From NCBI RefSeq assembly GCF_030269305.1, contig NZ_BSTC01000010.1, positions 62,001 to 126,000 of the forward strand: DNA of 64,000 nucleotides. The letters run 5' to 3'. Source of the DNA: Kineosporia sp. NBRC 101731. Lineage in GTDB: Bacteria > Actinomycetota > Actinomycetes > Actinomycetales > Kineosporiaceae. The notes beneath the pieces were generated by a model. The model saw nothing but the letters and a program-made list of their open reading frames with translations, did not search any database and had not been told where the DNA came from. A program made the translations under genes and the position numbers. Positions 34,541 through 42,691 of the stretch are shown one piece after another; within the stretch, counting starts at the first letter, position 1; every line of letters begins with the position of its first letter.

Positions 34541-35077
34541 TTACAGAGCGCCCCCGGCCACGGCCGGGGCGGACGGGTCGGCCGGCTCGGCTCCGGTCTC
34601 CCGGGCCACGAAGTCCTCGATCTTGAAGTAGTCGGTGCCCGCCCGCTCGCAGATGGCCAGCAGGGTCTGCATCGAGGCCACCTCCTCGACCTGCTCCTTG
34701 AGGAACCAGAGCATGAACTGCTCACCCAGGAAGTCGCCGCCGTCCCGGGCTGCCTTGAACAGCGCCTCGATCTGGCGGGTGACGGTTTCTTCCTGGGCCA
34801 GGGCCAGGGCCACCAGTTCCGTCGGCTCGCCGAAGTCGTTGCGGATGTCGCCGAAGCCGGGGATGCGCGGCGGGATGTCCCGGTCCAGGAGGTACTTGAC
34901 CATCATCATCGCGTGGTTGCGCTCCTCGACGGCCTGCCGGTAGTAGAACCCGGCCAGCTGCGGAAGATCGCGTGCGTCGAACCACACCGCCAGGGCGACG
35001 TACTGCTGCTGGGCGGTGAACTCGTGGTTGATCTGCTCCTGGAGCAGGGTGACGAACGGTGATTCCTTGTCCGACAT
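34541..35077 (-). CDS. Ferritin (iron storage)
   Basis: 178 residues forming the four-helix ferritin: FVTLLQEQINHEFTAQQQYVALAVWFDARDLPQLAGFYYRQAVEERNHAMMMVKYLLDRDIPP. The ferroxidase ligands are visible as the Glu in NHEFTAQQQY, the EERNH pair, and QEETVTRQ and EQFMLWFLKEQVEE further on. No heme-binding Met of bacterioferritin is evident, so it is the Ftn/BfrB type. It oxidises and stores iron as a 24-mer. It lies 54 bases after the DUF2470 gene on the same strand, so control by the DtxR/IdeR-like box upstream of that gene is possible. Confidence 0.92.
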   Translation of the reverse strand: MSDKESPFVTLLQEQINHEFTAQQQYVALAVWFDARDLPQLAGFYYRQAVEERNHAMMMVKYLLDRDIPPRIPGFGDIRNDFGEPTELVALALAQEETVTRQIEALFKAARDGGDFLGEQFMLWFLKEQVEEVASMQTLLAICERAGTDYFKIEDFVARETGAEPADPSAPAVAGGAL

Positions 35078-35131
35078 GGCTCTTCCGCCTTCGGTCCGTA
35101 GGTGAGCGGGAAGTTTTTCACCCTAGACCGG

Positions 35132-35881
35132 TCATCGGGCGCAAGGGCGCCGGCGACTCCCCTCGGCCAGGAGATGTCGCAGCTCGGCGGCCGCTTCCGT
35201 GCCGGAGTCGACCCGGCGGCGGAACGCCAGGCGGACGTCCGTGTGGTCGCGGAGCTTCTCGATCCGCAGCACGATGCCGTAGCGGTCGAGGGCGATCGGC
35301 ATCACCCTCATCACCCCGAGCATCGCCTCGGGCTCGCAGAGCCGGGACAGCGTGACGACCGCGTCCGGATGGTGGGCCACGAGGTGCTGGAGCTGATCGG
35401 CGGCCCCGAGGTGGAGGGGGTCCGGCTCGCTGCGCCGGTAGTCCTCCACGGTGACCCAGTCGTGGCGGCCGGCTTCCTCGAGCATGACCTCGGCCACGTC
35501 GATCCGCAGGCTGACGGACCCGGCCGAGGCGGCCCGGCCGACGTCCGGCTGCCGGGCGGGGTGGGCGAGCGACATCCAGCCACCCAGGCAGACGCGTGAC
35601 CGGACCCGGTCGCGCACACTGACCGCGCAGAGTTCGGTAAGCTCTACGGTGACTGGAATATCTTCTTCGGAAGTTCCTCGGGCTGCCTGAGCAGCCCGAG
35701 CTAACGTGCTGCTTGTCTCTAGCGTTAGGATCACGTCGCCCATCGGGTCGTCGTGATGACATCCGAGAAGGTCAACGCGACCGCCGTCCCACCGGACCGA
35801 CACCGAGGCGGCCGCGGCCAGAACAGTTCGAGCTCTTTCCGCCTGTGACGGGCGGGTGGGGGTGTGCGTGCGAGTGTCCAC
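35132..35881 (-). CDS. DUF2470 domain protein, probably iron/heme-linked
   Basis: 249 residues from the GTG at 35881, set by GGAGG at 35887-35891 on the minus strand with a 5-base spacer. The in-frame ATG at 35899 has no ribosome-binding site and would lie inside the iron box. The C-terminal half (VTVEDYRRSEPDPLHLGAADQLQHLVAHHPDAVVTLSRL ... IALDRYGIVLRIE) resembles DUF2470, the domain at the C-terminus of heme-degrading HugZ-type proteins. The N-terminal half looks like a pyridoxamine-oxidase-like barrel remnant (DVILTLETSSTLARAAQAARG ... VTVELTELCAVSVRDRVRSRVCLGGW). A DtxR/IdeR-type box lies just upstream, so it is probably iron-regulated. Confidence 0.8.
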   Translation of the reverse strand: MDTRTHTPTRPSQAERARTVLAAAASVSVRWDGGRVDLLGCHHDDPMGDVILTLETSSTLARAAQAARGTSEEDIPVTVELTELCAVSVRDRVRSRVCLGGWMSLAHPARQPDVGRAASAGSVSLRIDVAEVMLEEAGRHDWVTVEDYRRSEPDPLHLGAADQLQHLVAHHPDAVVTLSRLCEPEAMLGVMRVMPIALDRYGIVLRIEKLRDHTDVRLAFRRRVDSGTEAAAELRHLLAEGSRRRPCAR

Positions 35882-35897
35882 TTGCGCCTCCAGCAAC

Positions 35898-35916
35898 ATA
35901 GGTAAGCCTTACCTAA
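35898..35916. promoter_or_regulatory. DtxR/IdeR-like iron box
   Basis: ATAGGTAAGCCTTACCTAA matches the DtxR/IdeR consensus TTAGGTTAGGCTAACCTAA at 15 of 19 positions; AGGTAAGCCTTACCT itself is a near-perfect dyad. It ends 16 bases upstream of the DUF2470 GTG on the minus strand and 20 bases upstream of rpsD on the plus strand. Confidence 0.8.
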
Positions 35917-35936
35917 ACTACCGTGGAGATCAGTCA

Positions 35937-36545
35937 GTGAATAACCCCCGTCCCAAGGCGAAGTTGTCTCGCGCCCTCGGCATCCCGCTCACCCCGAAGT
36001 GCGTGAAGTACTTCGAGCAGCGTCCCTACCCGCCGGGCGACCACGGTCGTGCGCGCAAGTCCACCTCGGACTACAAGGTGCGTCTGCTCGAGAAGCAGCG
36101 TCTGCGCTTCCAGTACAACATCAGCGAGACGCAGATGGCCCGGGCCTTCGAGAAGGCTCACCGTGGCGCGACGAAGACCGGCGAGGCGCTGGTCGTCTCG
36201 CTCGAGACCCGTCTCGACGCCCTGGTGCTGCGCAGCGGCTTCGCCCGCACGATCTACCAGGCCCGCCAGAACGTGGTCCACCGCCACATCACCGTCAACG
36301 GCATCCTCGTCGACAAGCCGTCGTACCAGGTCAAGCCGGAAGACGTGATCGCGGTCGCGCCGCGCAGCCGGAACAAGACCCCGTTCCAGGTTGCCGCCGC
36401 CGGTGCTCACCAGCTGGCCACCACCCCGCCCTACCTCGAGGTGCTGCTCCCGCAGCTCCACGCCCGGCTGGTTCGCCTGCCGGTTCGCGAAGAGGTTCCG
36501 GTGACCTGCAACGAGCAGCTCGTCGTCGAGTACTACTCGCGCTGA
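35937..36545 (+). CDS. rpsD: 30S ribosomal protein S4
   Basis: 202 residues from the GTG at 35937 (GGAG at 35925-35928). It matches bacterial S4 of the actinomycete stand-alone type: PRPKAKLSRALGIPLTPKCVKYFEQRPYPPGDHGRARK, KTGEALVVSLETRLDALVLRSGFARTIYQARQNVVHRHITVNG (S4 RNA-binding domain), and the C-terminal EEVPVTCNEQLVVEYYSR. S4 nucleates 30S assembly and binds 16S rRNA. It is not in the usual rpsM-rpsK-rpoA operon, as in Streptomyces. An iron box lies in the short region shared with the divergent DUF2470 gene. Confidence 0.96.
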   Translation: MNNPRPKAKLSRALGIPLTPKCVKYFEQRPYPPGDHGRARKSTSDYKVRLLEKQRLRFQYNISETQMARAFEKAHRGATKTGEALVVSLETRLDALVLRSGFARTIYQARQNVVHRHITVNGILVDKPSYQVKPEDVIAVAPRSRNKTPFQVAAAGAHQLATTPPYLEVLLPQLHARLVRLPVREEVPVTCNEQLVVEYYSR

Positions 36546-36617
36546 CCCGCTCCTGGCTCGGCACCACCCAGCAACACCTCGCACCACTCTGGCTGTTCAC
36601 CTCCACGGGTGACGTAC

Positions 36618-36654
36618 GCGGTGCAGGGCCCGGAATTTTGGGTTCCTGCACCGC
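36618..36654 (+). terminator. Terminator after rpsD
   Basis: GCGGTGCAGG at 36618-36627 pairs with CCTGCACCGC at 36645-36654; the loop contains CCC/GGG that can pair further. It lies in the 180-base gap after rpsD, which holds no gene. Confidence 0.65.
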
Positions 36655-36725
36655 TACGGTCGTTGCCCCAAGGCCGTGACCTTCGTCACCCTGGTGTGCA
36701 GTTCTTCTCGATGAGGGAGTCGGGC

Positions 36726-37412
36726 ATGACCGTCGGCATCACCGGCGGTCTGCCCGAACCCATCGGTTTCCTGCCCGGCAGCCTGCTCCTGGATCGCGAC
36801 TGGCTGTCCGGTCAGGTGCGTGACACCGGCGCCTTCTACGGCTGCCGGGAACCCCGCGTGAGTACCACTCTCTGGTGGTACTCAGCGAGCGCGGTCCTGT
36901 TCGGGCCGGCGATCCACGAACTCGTCCTGCTCGGGGCCGGTCTCTCGCTCGACCCGGCGGCGCTGCGGATGACCGCGCGGCCGTCCGGCCTGGAGCGGGT
37001 CGTGCCCGGCAGGCCCCTCGACCCCGGTCCCGCCGCCTTCGGCCGGCATCTCGACGCAGCTCTCGCCCCGGTGATCCGGGCGCTCGGTGACGTCGGTCAG
37101 GTCACGCCCCAGTCGCTGTGGGCGGTCGCCGCCGACTCCCTGGCCACCCGGCTGCTCACCTCCCGGGCCCCCGATCCGGCGGGCTGGGCCGCGGACATCG
37201 CCGGCGCCAGCGAGCGGCTGAGCCCCACGCCCCGCTTCGTCCAGGTCCAAGGTCGCCCCGGCGCTGCACCGAGCACCTATGTGCACCGCGTCTCGTGCTG
37301 TCAGATCTACCGCGTGCCGATGAGCCTGTGCCTCAGCTGCCCGCGCCGGCCCCCGGCCGAGCGCCGGCAGCGGCTGGAGACCCACGCGGCCGCCCGGGCG
37401 CCGGGCTCCTGA
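36726..37412 (+). CDS. FhuF-like (2Fe-2S) ferric-siderophore reductase homologue
   Basis: 228 residues from the ATG at 36726 (GGGAG six bases upstream); an ATG at 36711 would add five residues. The N-terminus has no membrane segment. The C-terminus carries RVSCCQIYRVPMSLCLSCPR, that is CC-x10-C-x2-C, the four cysteines that hold the [2Fe-2S] cluster of FhuF-type siderophore-iron reductases. The preceding part is helical (LWAVAADSLATRLL, HLDAALAPVIRALGDV). It probably reduces ferric siderophores in the cytosol. It lies near the iron box, ferritin and DUF2470 genes. No iron box was found directly upstream. Confidence 0.82.
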   Translation: MTVGITGGLPEPIGFLPGSLLLDRDWLSGQVRDTGAFYGCREPRVSTTLWWYSASAVLFGPAIHELVLLGAGLSLDPAALRMTARPSGLERVVPGRPLDPGPAAFGRHLDAALAPVIRALGDVGQVTPQSLWAVAADSLATRLLTSRAPDPAGWAADIAGASERLSPTPRFVQVQGRPGAAPSTYVHRVSCCQIYRVPMSLCLSCPRRPPAERRQRLETHAAARAPGS

Positions 37413-37423
37413 AAAACCTCTTC

Positions 37424-37475
37424 CGTGATCAGGCCAAGTGACCCCGGCCCCCCGGGGACACTTGGCCTGATCACG
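37424..37475. terminator. Long inverted repeat (CGTGATCA family) after the FhuF-like gene
   Basis: A 17-bp perfect stem (37424-37440 with 37459-37475) has an apex rich in CCCCGG/CCGGGG. It begins 12 bases after the FhuF-like stop. The outer CGTGATCA and apical CCCCGG match the repeat at 17743, so it belongs to the same dispersed family. Likely terminator. Confidence 0.75.
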
Positions 37476-37528
37476 AACAAAAGGTGTGGGCACCACCCTC
37501 ACCGACTCCTGGCCCAAGGAAGGTACCC

Positions 37529-38362
37529 ATGGCCCTGCGCACCATCGACCCCGCGTCCCTCGACAGCTTCGTCGCGCTCGGTGACTCGTTCACCGAAGGG
37601 CTGCACGACGAGATCGGGCCGGACGGGCGGCACCGGGGCTGGGCCGACCGGGTCGCCGACGGACTGGCCACGGCCAACGGCCGGGTGCGGTACGCCAACC
37701 TCGCCATCCGCGGACGCCTGCTCGACCAGGTGGTGGCCGAGCAGGTTCCGGTGGCCCTGGCGCTGAAGCCGGCGCTGGTCGCGTTCAACGCCGGGGGCAA
37801 TGACGCGCTGCGCCCGCGGGCCGATCTGGGCCGGGTGTTCGCGACGTTCGAGGAGAACGTGGCCCGGCTGCGGGAGAACGGATCGCAGGTGCTGCTGTTC
37901 ACCTCGCTCGGCCCGCCCCGGGCCCCGGGCGACCGGGTGGCCCGCGGCACGTCCGGCCTGATCAGCAAGTTCACCGCGTTCAACACGTGCGTGCGCCGCG
38001 TGGCCGACCGCTACGAGTGCGCCCTGGCCGACATCGGTGCCGCCCCCGCCCTGCTCGACCGCCGCTTCTGGCACGAGGACCGGCTGCACCTGGCCCCGGA
38101 GGGGCACGCACGGGTGGCCGCGGCGGCGATGGAATCGCTCGGCCTGGGTGATCCGGCGCTGCTCGCGGGGGAGACGGGCTGGTGGCGGGCGTCGCTGCCG
38201 GAGAAGGTCGTCACCGGCCGGGTCGCGGACATCGCCTCCGACCTGCGCTGGGCCCGGACCTTCCTGATGCCGTGGATCGGGCGGCGTCTGCGAGGGGTCT
38301 CCAGCGGGGACGCGCTGCTGCCGAAGAGGGCCGAGATGATCGAGATCGTCGCGACCCCCTGA
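37529..38362 (+). CDS. SGNH/GDSL hydrolase
   Basis: 277 residues from the ATG at 37529 behind AAGGAAGG. Block I is [15 protein letters not shown] (nucleophile Ser), block [15 protein letters not shown], and block [19 protein letters not shown] (Asp-His). There is no signal peptide, so it is probably cytosolic. A C-terminal extension of about 60 residues after block V ([39 protein letters not shown]) is common to the actinobacterial subgroup I know. It is an esterase or deacylase of unknown substrate. Confidence 0.9.
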   Translation: MALRTIDPASLDSFVALGDSFTEGLHDEIGPDGRHRGWADRVADGLATANGRVRYANLAIRGRLLDQVVAEQVPVALALKPALVAFNAGGNDALRPRADLGRVFATFEENVARLRENGSQVLLFTSLGPPRAPGDRVARGTSGLISKFTAFNTCVRRVADRYECALADIGAAPALLDRRFWHEDRLHLAPEGHARVAAAAMESLGLGDPALLAGETGWWRASLPEKVVTGRVADIASDLRWARTFLMPWIGRRLRGVSSGDALLPKRAEMIEIVATP

Positions 38363-38456
38363 ACGGGTGCCGGGCCGTCAGCGGGCCTTCAGTAAGACAC
38401 CGGCAGTCCCGATATCCACCCCGACCACTCGGATCGCTGTTGGGGGTAGCTGGTAC

Positions 38457-40028
38457 ATGTCTCGTCTCTCGGCCTGGCCGATCCGCAGGGTGTTCAACGT
38501 GCTGGTGGCCCTCACGGTGATCACCCTGGTGGCGATCGCGATCGTGGTGAGCTTCTCCTACAGCAGTCAGACGTCCAAACGGGCGGACTACGACCAGCTC
38601 GTCCGGGCCTACATCGGCACCAAGGACATGCAGAACACCGGCACCAGCATCATTCTCGACAACACCGTAGTGAACTACGTGCCCTCGGCCGCCGAGGCGT
38701 ACAAGAAGAACCTGACGACGGACCTGGCGGCCATGCAGAACCTGGTCGAGACGAACACGGCGCTCGATGTCCCGGACAAGCTCAAGGAAGAGATCACCGC
38801 GATCGGGACGGCCTACGCCGCGCTCGGTGACTTCCTGTCCACGGCCGGAGCGCCCACCGACCCGGCCGAACAGGCCCAGCAGACCAAAGACTTCGGCACC
38901 CTGACGGCGGCGACCAGTGCCGCGCTCAAGGCCGCGCAGGACACGGCGTACGCCCGGATCGTGGAGCTGAACGCCGAGATCCACAGTGTCGGCAAGAACA
39001 CGAACATCGTCACCCTGGCCCTGTGCGCCTTCACCGCCCTGCTGATCGGTGGTTCGCTGCTGGCCTACGGCCGGCGGATCAGCACCAGTGTGGACGAGCT
39101 GCGGATGGCGGTGGACCAGGTGTCCAACGGCGACCTGACTCACTCCGTCCCGGTGCACGGCCGGGACGAGCTGGCCCTGATGGCCGGTTCCCTGGAGACC
39201 ATGCGCCTCAAGCTGGTGCAGATGTTCCGGCAGCTGACCGATTCCAGCAACCGGCTGGGCGACTCGGCGGTCAGCCTGAGCGGCATTTTCTCCGAGGTGG
39301 GAGCCTCGTCCGAGCGCACCTCCACGCAGATGGGCACGGTCTCGGCCACGGCCAACGAGGTGTCGGCCAACATCCAGGCGGTCGCGGCCGGTTCCGAGGA
39401 GATGGGCGCCTCGATCGGTGAGATTGCCCGCAGCGCCGGTGATGCCGCCCGGGAGGCGACCGCCGCGGTGAACGCCGTGGAGTCGACCACCGGAACGATG
39501 AACAAGCTCGGTGACAGCTCGCGGGAGATCGGCGACGTGATCAAGCTGATCACCTCGATCGCGGAGCAGACCAACCTGCTCGCGCTGAACGCGACGATCG
39601 AGGCGGCGCGGGCCGGTGATGCGGGTAAGGGCTTCGCGGTGGTCGCGGACGAGGTCAAGCAGCTGGCGCAGGAGACCGCCCGGGCCACCGAGGACATCTC
39701 CAGCCGGGTCGAGACCATCCAGGCCGATGCGGTCCAGGCCGGTGAGGCGATCCAGGGGGTCGCCGCCGTCATCAACCGGATCAACGAGTATCAGGCCACG
39801 ATCGCCTCGGCGGTGGAGGAACAGAGCGCCACGACACAGGCCATCAACTCGGGGGTGAACGAGGCGGCGAACGGTTCCACCCAGATCGCCGGCTCGATCG
39901 CCTCGGCCGCCCAGGACGCCGCGACCAATGCGGCGTCGATGCAGCAGGGCACCGACAACGCCCAGCAGATCGCCTCGCTGCGGCAACAGCTGAACACCCT
40001 GATCTCGAGTTTCCGTCTGCCTGCCTGA
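38457..40028 (+). CDS. Methyl-accepting chemotaxis protein
   Basis: 523 residues from the ATG at 38457. TM1 is about residues 12-33 ([22 protein letters not shown]), followed by a periplasmic-side four-helix-type sensor (about 34-180), TM2 about 183-203 ([21 protein letters not shown]), HAMP (205-258) and a signalling domain with the highly conserved tip [37 protein letters not shown]. It senses an extracellular ligand and controls CheA. It implies a motile cell with a chemotaxis system elsewhere. It ends at a perfect terminator. Confidence 0.95.
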   Translation: MSRLSAWPIRRVFNVLVALTVITLVAIAIVVSFSYSSQTSKRADYDQLVRAYIGTKDMQNTGTSIILDNTVVNYVPSAAEAYKKNLTTDLAAMQNLVETNTALDVPDKLKEEITAIGTAYAALGDFLSTAGAPTDPAEQAQQTKDFGTLTAATSAALKAAQDTAYARIVELNAEIHSVGKNTNIVTLALCAFTALLIGGSLLAYGRRISTSVDELRMAVDQVSNGDLTHSVPVHGRDELALMAGSLETMRLKLVQMFRQLTDSSNRLGDSAVSLSGIFSEVGASSERTSTQMGTVSATANEVSANIQAVAAGSEEMGASIGEIARSAGDAAREATAAVNAVESTTGTMNKLGDSSREIGDVIKLITSIAEQTNLLALNATIEAARAGDAGKGFAVVADEVKQLAQETARATEDISSRVETIQADAVQAGEAIQGVAAVINRINEYQATIASAVEEQSATTQAINSGVNEAANGSTQIAGSIASAAQDAATNAASMQQGTDNAQQIASLRQQLNTLISSFRLPA

Positions 40029-40051
40029 CAACATCTGCAAGCATCTGAAAA

Positions 40052-40089
40052 CAACCGTCCCCGGGCCGACATCGGCCCGGGGACGGTTG
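40052..40089. terminator. Perfect hairpin terminator between MCP and TetR genes
   Basis: An 18-bp perfect stem (40052-40069 with 40072-40089) lies between two convergent genes. It begins 23 bases after the MCP stop and serves both directions. Confidence 0.85.
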
Positions 40090-40097
40090 CTCGACGA

Positions 40098-40805
40098 TCA
40101 GTCCGGGACCACCGAGAGGTGCCCTGGTGGCCCCACGCAGTCCGGGGCACAGATCTCGAGCAGCTCCTGGTCGGTCAGCGGCACCCCCGGCAACGGGAGC
40201 GCGCCGTGCGGCCTCAGCCCGGCCAGCACGAGCGCCAGCTGCCGTCGCCAGGCGTCGGGGGTGGAGAACTTGCCCACCCCGTGCAGCATGAACTGCGTGA
40301 CAGCCAGATCGGTGACCGAGACGTCTTGGCGCACAGCACCTTCGGCCTTGGCCTGGGCCAGGATCGCGGCGACGGTCGGCTGAATCCGGGCCACCTTCTC
40401 CACCACTTGCGCCTGCATCGACGCCGCCACCGAGACATCGCCGAAGAGAAGCTCTTTCAGCCCCCGGTCGGCGATCTGCATCTCGACCGACCGGGTGATC
40501 AGCGTGACCAGCCCGGTCCACGCGTCCGGTGCGTCCTGAGCCTGTTCGGTCAGCTCCACCAGGGCCTCCACCCGGCTCACGAACAGGGCCTCGATGAGCG
40601 AGGACTTGTCCGGGAACCGGCGGTAGACGGTGCCGGTGCCGACGCCGGCATGACGAGCTATCTCGTCCAGACCGGCGTCGAGGCCCCGTTCGGCGAACAC
40701 CTCGGCCGCCGCCGCGAGAATCCGGCGCCGGTTGCGCTCGGCGTCGGCCCGCAGCGGCCGCCGTCCTTCTCGTTCTTCGCGCCCTACTGTCTGTTCCAGC
40801 GTCAT
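40098..40805 (-). CDS. TetR family regulator of the adjacent MFS exporter
   Basis: 235 residues from the ATG at 40805, preceded by GGGAGG. The N-terminal HTH is RRRILAAAAEVFAERGLDAGLDEIARHAGVGTGTVYRRFPDKSSLIEALF; the ligand-binding C-terminal domain is ELTEQAQDAPDAWTGLVTLITRSVEMQIADRG and onward, the DHA2-linked type common in actinomycetes. It lies 75 bases after the MFS gene on the same strand. A 23-bp palindrome upstream of that gene (42550-42572) is a good candidate operator. It probably represses the exporter until a drug-like ligand is bound. Confidence 0.9.
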   Translation of the reverse strand: MTLEQTVGREEREGRRPLRADAERNRRRILAAAAEVFAERGLDAGLDEIARHAGVGTGTVYRRFPDKSSLIEALFVSRVEALVELTEQAQDAPDAWTGLVTLITRSVEMQIADRGLKELLFGDVSVAASMQAQVVEKVARIQPTVAAILAQAKAEGAVRQDVSVTDLAVTQFMLHGVGKFSTPDAWRRQLALVLAGLRPHGALPLPGVPLTDQELLEICAPDCVGPPGHLSVVPD

Positions 40806-40880
40806 TGCCGGACCTCCCAGAGGGAAAACCAGTGTGTCTCGACCATGATGCCGCACTTCCCGCCGGGTTTCGCCGGACGG

Positions 40881-42497
40881 TCAGCCCATCATCATGTGGG
40901 CCTGCATCTGCGCGGCCTCTTCGTCGCTGATCTGCGGCTTGCGCTTCGGCAGCAGCACGGCGGCCACCACGAACGCGACGGCGACCATGGCCGTGGCCCA
41001 CCAGAAGGTGTGGCCGAACGCCTCGGCCGTCCGCGCCAGGGCCTCCTGGAGACCGGCCAGAACGGTCGGGTCCTGGGCCTTGGACGGGTCGGCCGCGACC
41101 GCTCCCTGGGCGGCGAGCGCCTCGGCGGGCACCTTGTCCTTGATGGCAGCCGTGAGGATCACGACCATCACCGCGGTACCGATGGAGGAGCCGGCCTGCT
41201 GAATGATGTTCAGCGTGGTGCTGGCCTTGGCCACCGCGGCGTGGCGCAGCGTCTGCATGGCGCCGGTCATCAGCGGCATCATCGAGAAGCCCATGCCGAC
41301 GCCCTGGAGGAACAGGTAGGCCGACAGCTCCCAGTAGGACGTGTCGGCGGCGATCTGGGTCAGGCCGATGAACGACAGGGCCACGGCCAGCAGACCGAAC
41401 GGGGCGACCCGGCCGACGCCGGTGCGGTCCACCAGGATGCCGGCGATCGGCATGGCGATCATCGCGCCCAGACCCTGCGGGGCCAGCAGCAGACCGGTGT
41501 CGAAAGCGCCCTCGCCGCGCACCTGCTGGAGGTACAGCGGCAGCAGCAGCATGCCGCCGAACACCGAGATGATCATCAGGCCCATGGTGACCGAGGAGGC
41601 CGCGAAGACCTTGTTGGTGAACAGGCGCAGGTCGATCAGCGCGTCGTCACCCTTGCGCAGGGCGTGCCAGACGAAGACGGTCAGCAGCACGGCGCCGGCG
41701 ACCATCGGGCCGATCACGATGGCGTGCCCGAAGCCGCTCTTCTCGGACGACTGGGCCAGGCCGAAGATCAGCAGGGCGAGGCCGGGGGAGAGCAGGGCCA
41801 GGCCGGTCCAGTCCAGCTTGTGGCCGGGCGTGGGAACGTCTTTCGGCAGGATGCGGAAGGACATGAACAGGGCCAGGGCGCCGATCGGGGCGTTGATGAT
41901 GAAGATCCAGCGCCAGCTGAAGTCTTCCACCAGCCAGCCACCGAGGATCGGGCCGAGGATCGGGCCGAGCAGCATCGGCACACCCATCACGGCCATCACC
42001 CGGCCGAGACGCTGCGGGCCGGCGGCGCGGGTCAGGATCGTCATACCGGCCGGCATCACCATGCCGCCACCCAGACCCTGCAGCACCCGGAAGGCGATGA
42101 GAGACGTGTCGTTCCAGGCGATGCCGGACAGCACCGAGCCGATCACGAACAGGAAGATCGAGGTCATGTAGAGCCGCTTGGTGCCGAAACGCTCAGCGCC
42201 CCAGCCGGTCAGTGGGATGACCGTGGCCAGCGCCAGGGTGTAGCCGGTGGCCACCCACTGGATCGTGGCGAGATTCGTGTTGAAGTCGTCCACCAGCGAC
42301 GGCAGTGCCACGTTGACGACGGTGACATCGAGGATGGACATGATGGCGCCGAGAACGACACAGGCCGCCACGAGCAGCAGCCCGCGGTCGAGGCCCTGCG
42401 GCGCCGGTGCGCTCGGCGTTGTCGGTGCCGGTGCCGGTGCCGGTGCCGGTGCCGGCGCGCCGGGCTCGGCGGCCTGGCCAGGTTCTGTGGTTGACAT
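40881..42497 (-). CDS. DHA2 family MFS multidrug exporter
   Basis: 538 residues with 14 predicted membrane segments. The N-terminal segment (LLLVAACVVLGAIMSILDVTVVNVALPSL) contains the D-x-T-x-V-N-x-A-L-P motif of EmrB/QacA-type drug:H+ antiporters. It continues with WVATGYTLALATVIPLTGWGAERFGTKRLY (motif A). An N-terminal Ala-Pro repeat (about residues 17-25) comes from five GGTGCC units in the DNA. It probably exports toxic organic cations or drugs. A TetR gene follows and an inverted repeat precedes it. Confidence 0.93.
   Translation of the reverse strand: MSTTEPGQAAEPGAPAPAPAPAPAPTTPSAPAPQGLDRGLLLVAACVVLGAIMSILDVTVVNVALPSLVDDFNTNLATIQWVATGYTLALATVIPLTGWGAERFGTKRLYMTSIFLFVIGSVLSGIAWNDTSLIAFRVLQGLGGGMVMPAGMTILTRAAGPQRLGRVMAVMGVPMLLGPILGPILGGWLVEDFSWRWIFIINAPIGALALFMSFRILPKDVPTPGHKLDWTGLALLSPGLALLIFGLAQSSEKSGFGHAIVIGPMVAGAVLLTVFVWHALRKGDDALIDLRLFTNKVFAASSVTMGLMIISVFGGMLLLPLYLQQVRGEGAFDTGLLLAPQGLGAMIAMPIAGILVDRTGVGRVAPFGLLAVALSFIGLTQIAADTSYWELSAYLFLQGVGMGFSMMPLMTGAMQTLRHAAVAKASTTLNIIQQAGSSIGTAVMVVILTAAIKDKVPAEALAAQGAVAADPSKAQDPTVLAGLQEALARTAEAFGHTFWWATAMVAVAFVVAAVLLPKRKPQISDEEAAQMQAHMMMG
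42424..42453 (+). repeat. Five GGTGCC tandem units in the MFS gene
   Basis: Five exact 6-base units (read GGCACC on the coding strand) encode an Ala-Pro run near the N-terminus. Copy number could vary by slippage without shifting the frame. Confidence 0.85.
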
Positions 42498-42549
42498 GGA
42501 GATCCCCGGGAGAAAGAAGTGGAGAGAAGTTTCCGGAACACCCTAGTGG

Positions 42550-42572
42550 AAGTGGAAAAGCAGATTCCACTT
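42550..42572. promoter_or_regulatory. Palindromic candidate TetR operator upstream of the MFS gene
   Basis: AAGTGGAA at 42550-42557 and TTCCACTT at 42565-42572 are exact inverted repeats with 7 bases between. They lie 52 bases upstream of the MFS start. A further GTGGAA at 42546-42551 makes a partial direct repeat. Confidence 0.7.
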
Positions 42573-42691
42573 AGTTTCCCCTGGGCAGATGCTGTGTCGC
42601 GGCTGTGCAGACCGGCCTCGAAGTGCACATAACGGAAATCCTGCCTATCGTCCCGGGGTTGCACCGCTCCGGACGGACCAAGGAGGGTCTC

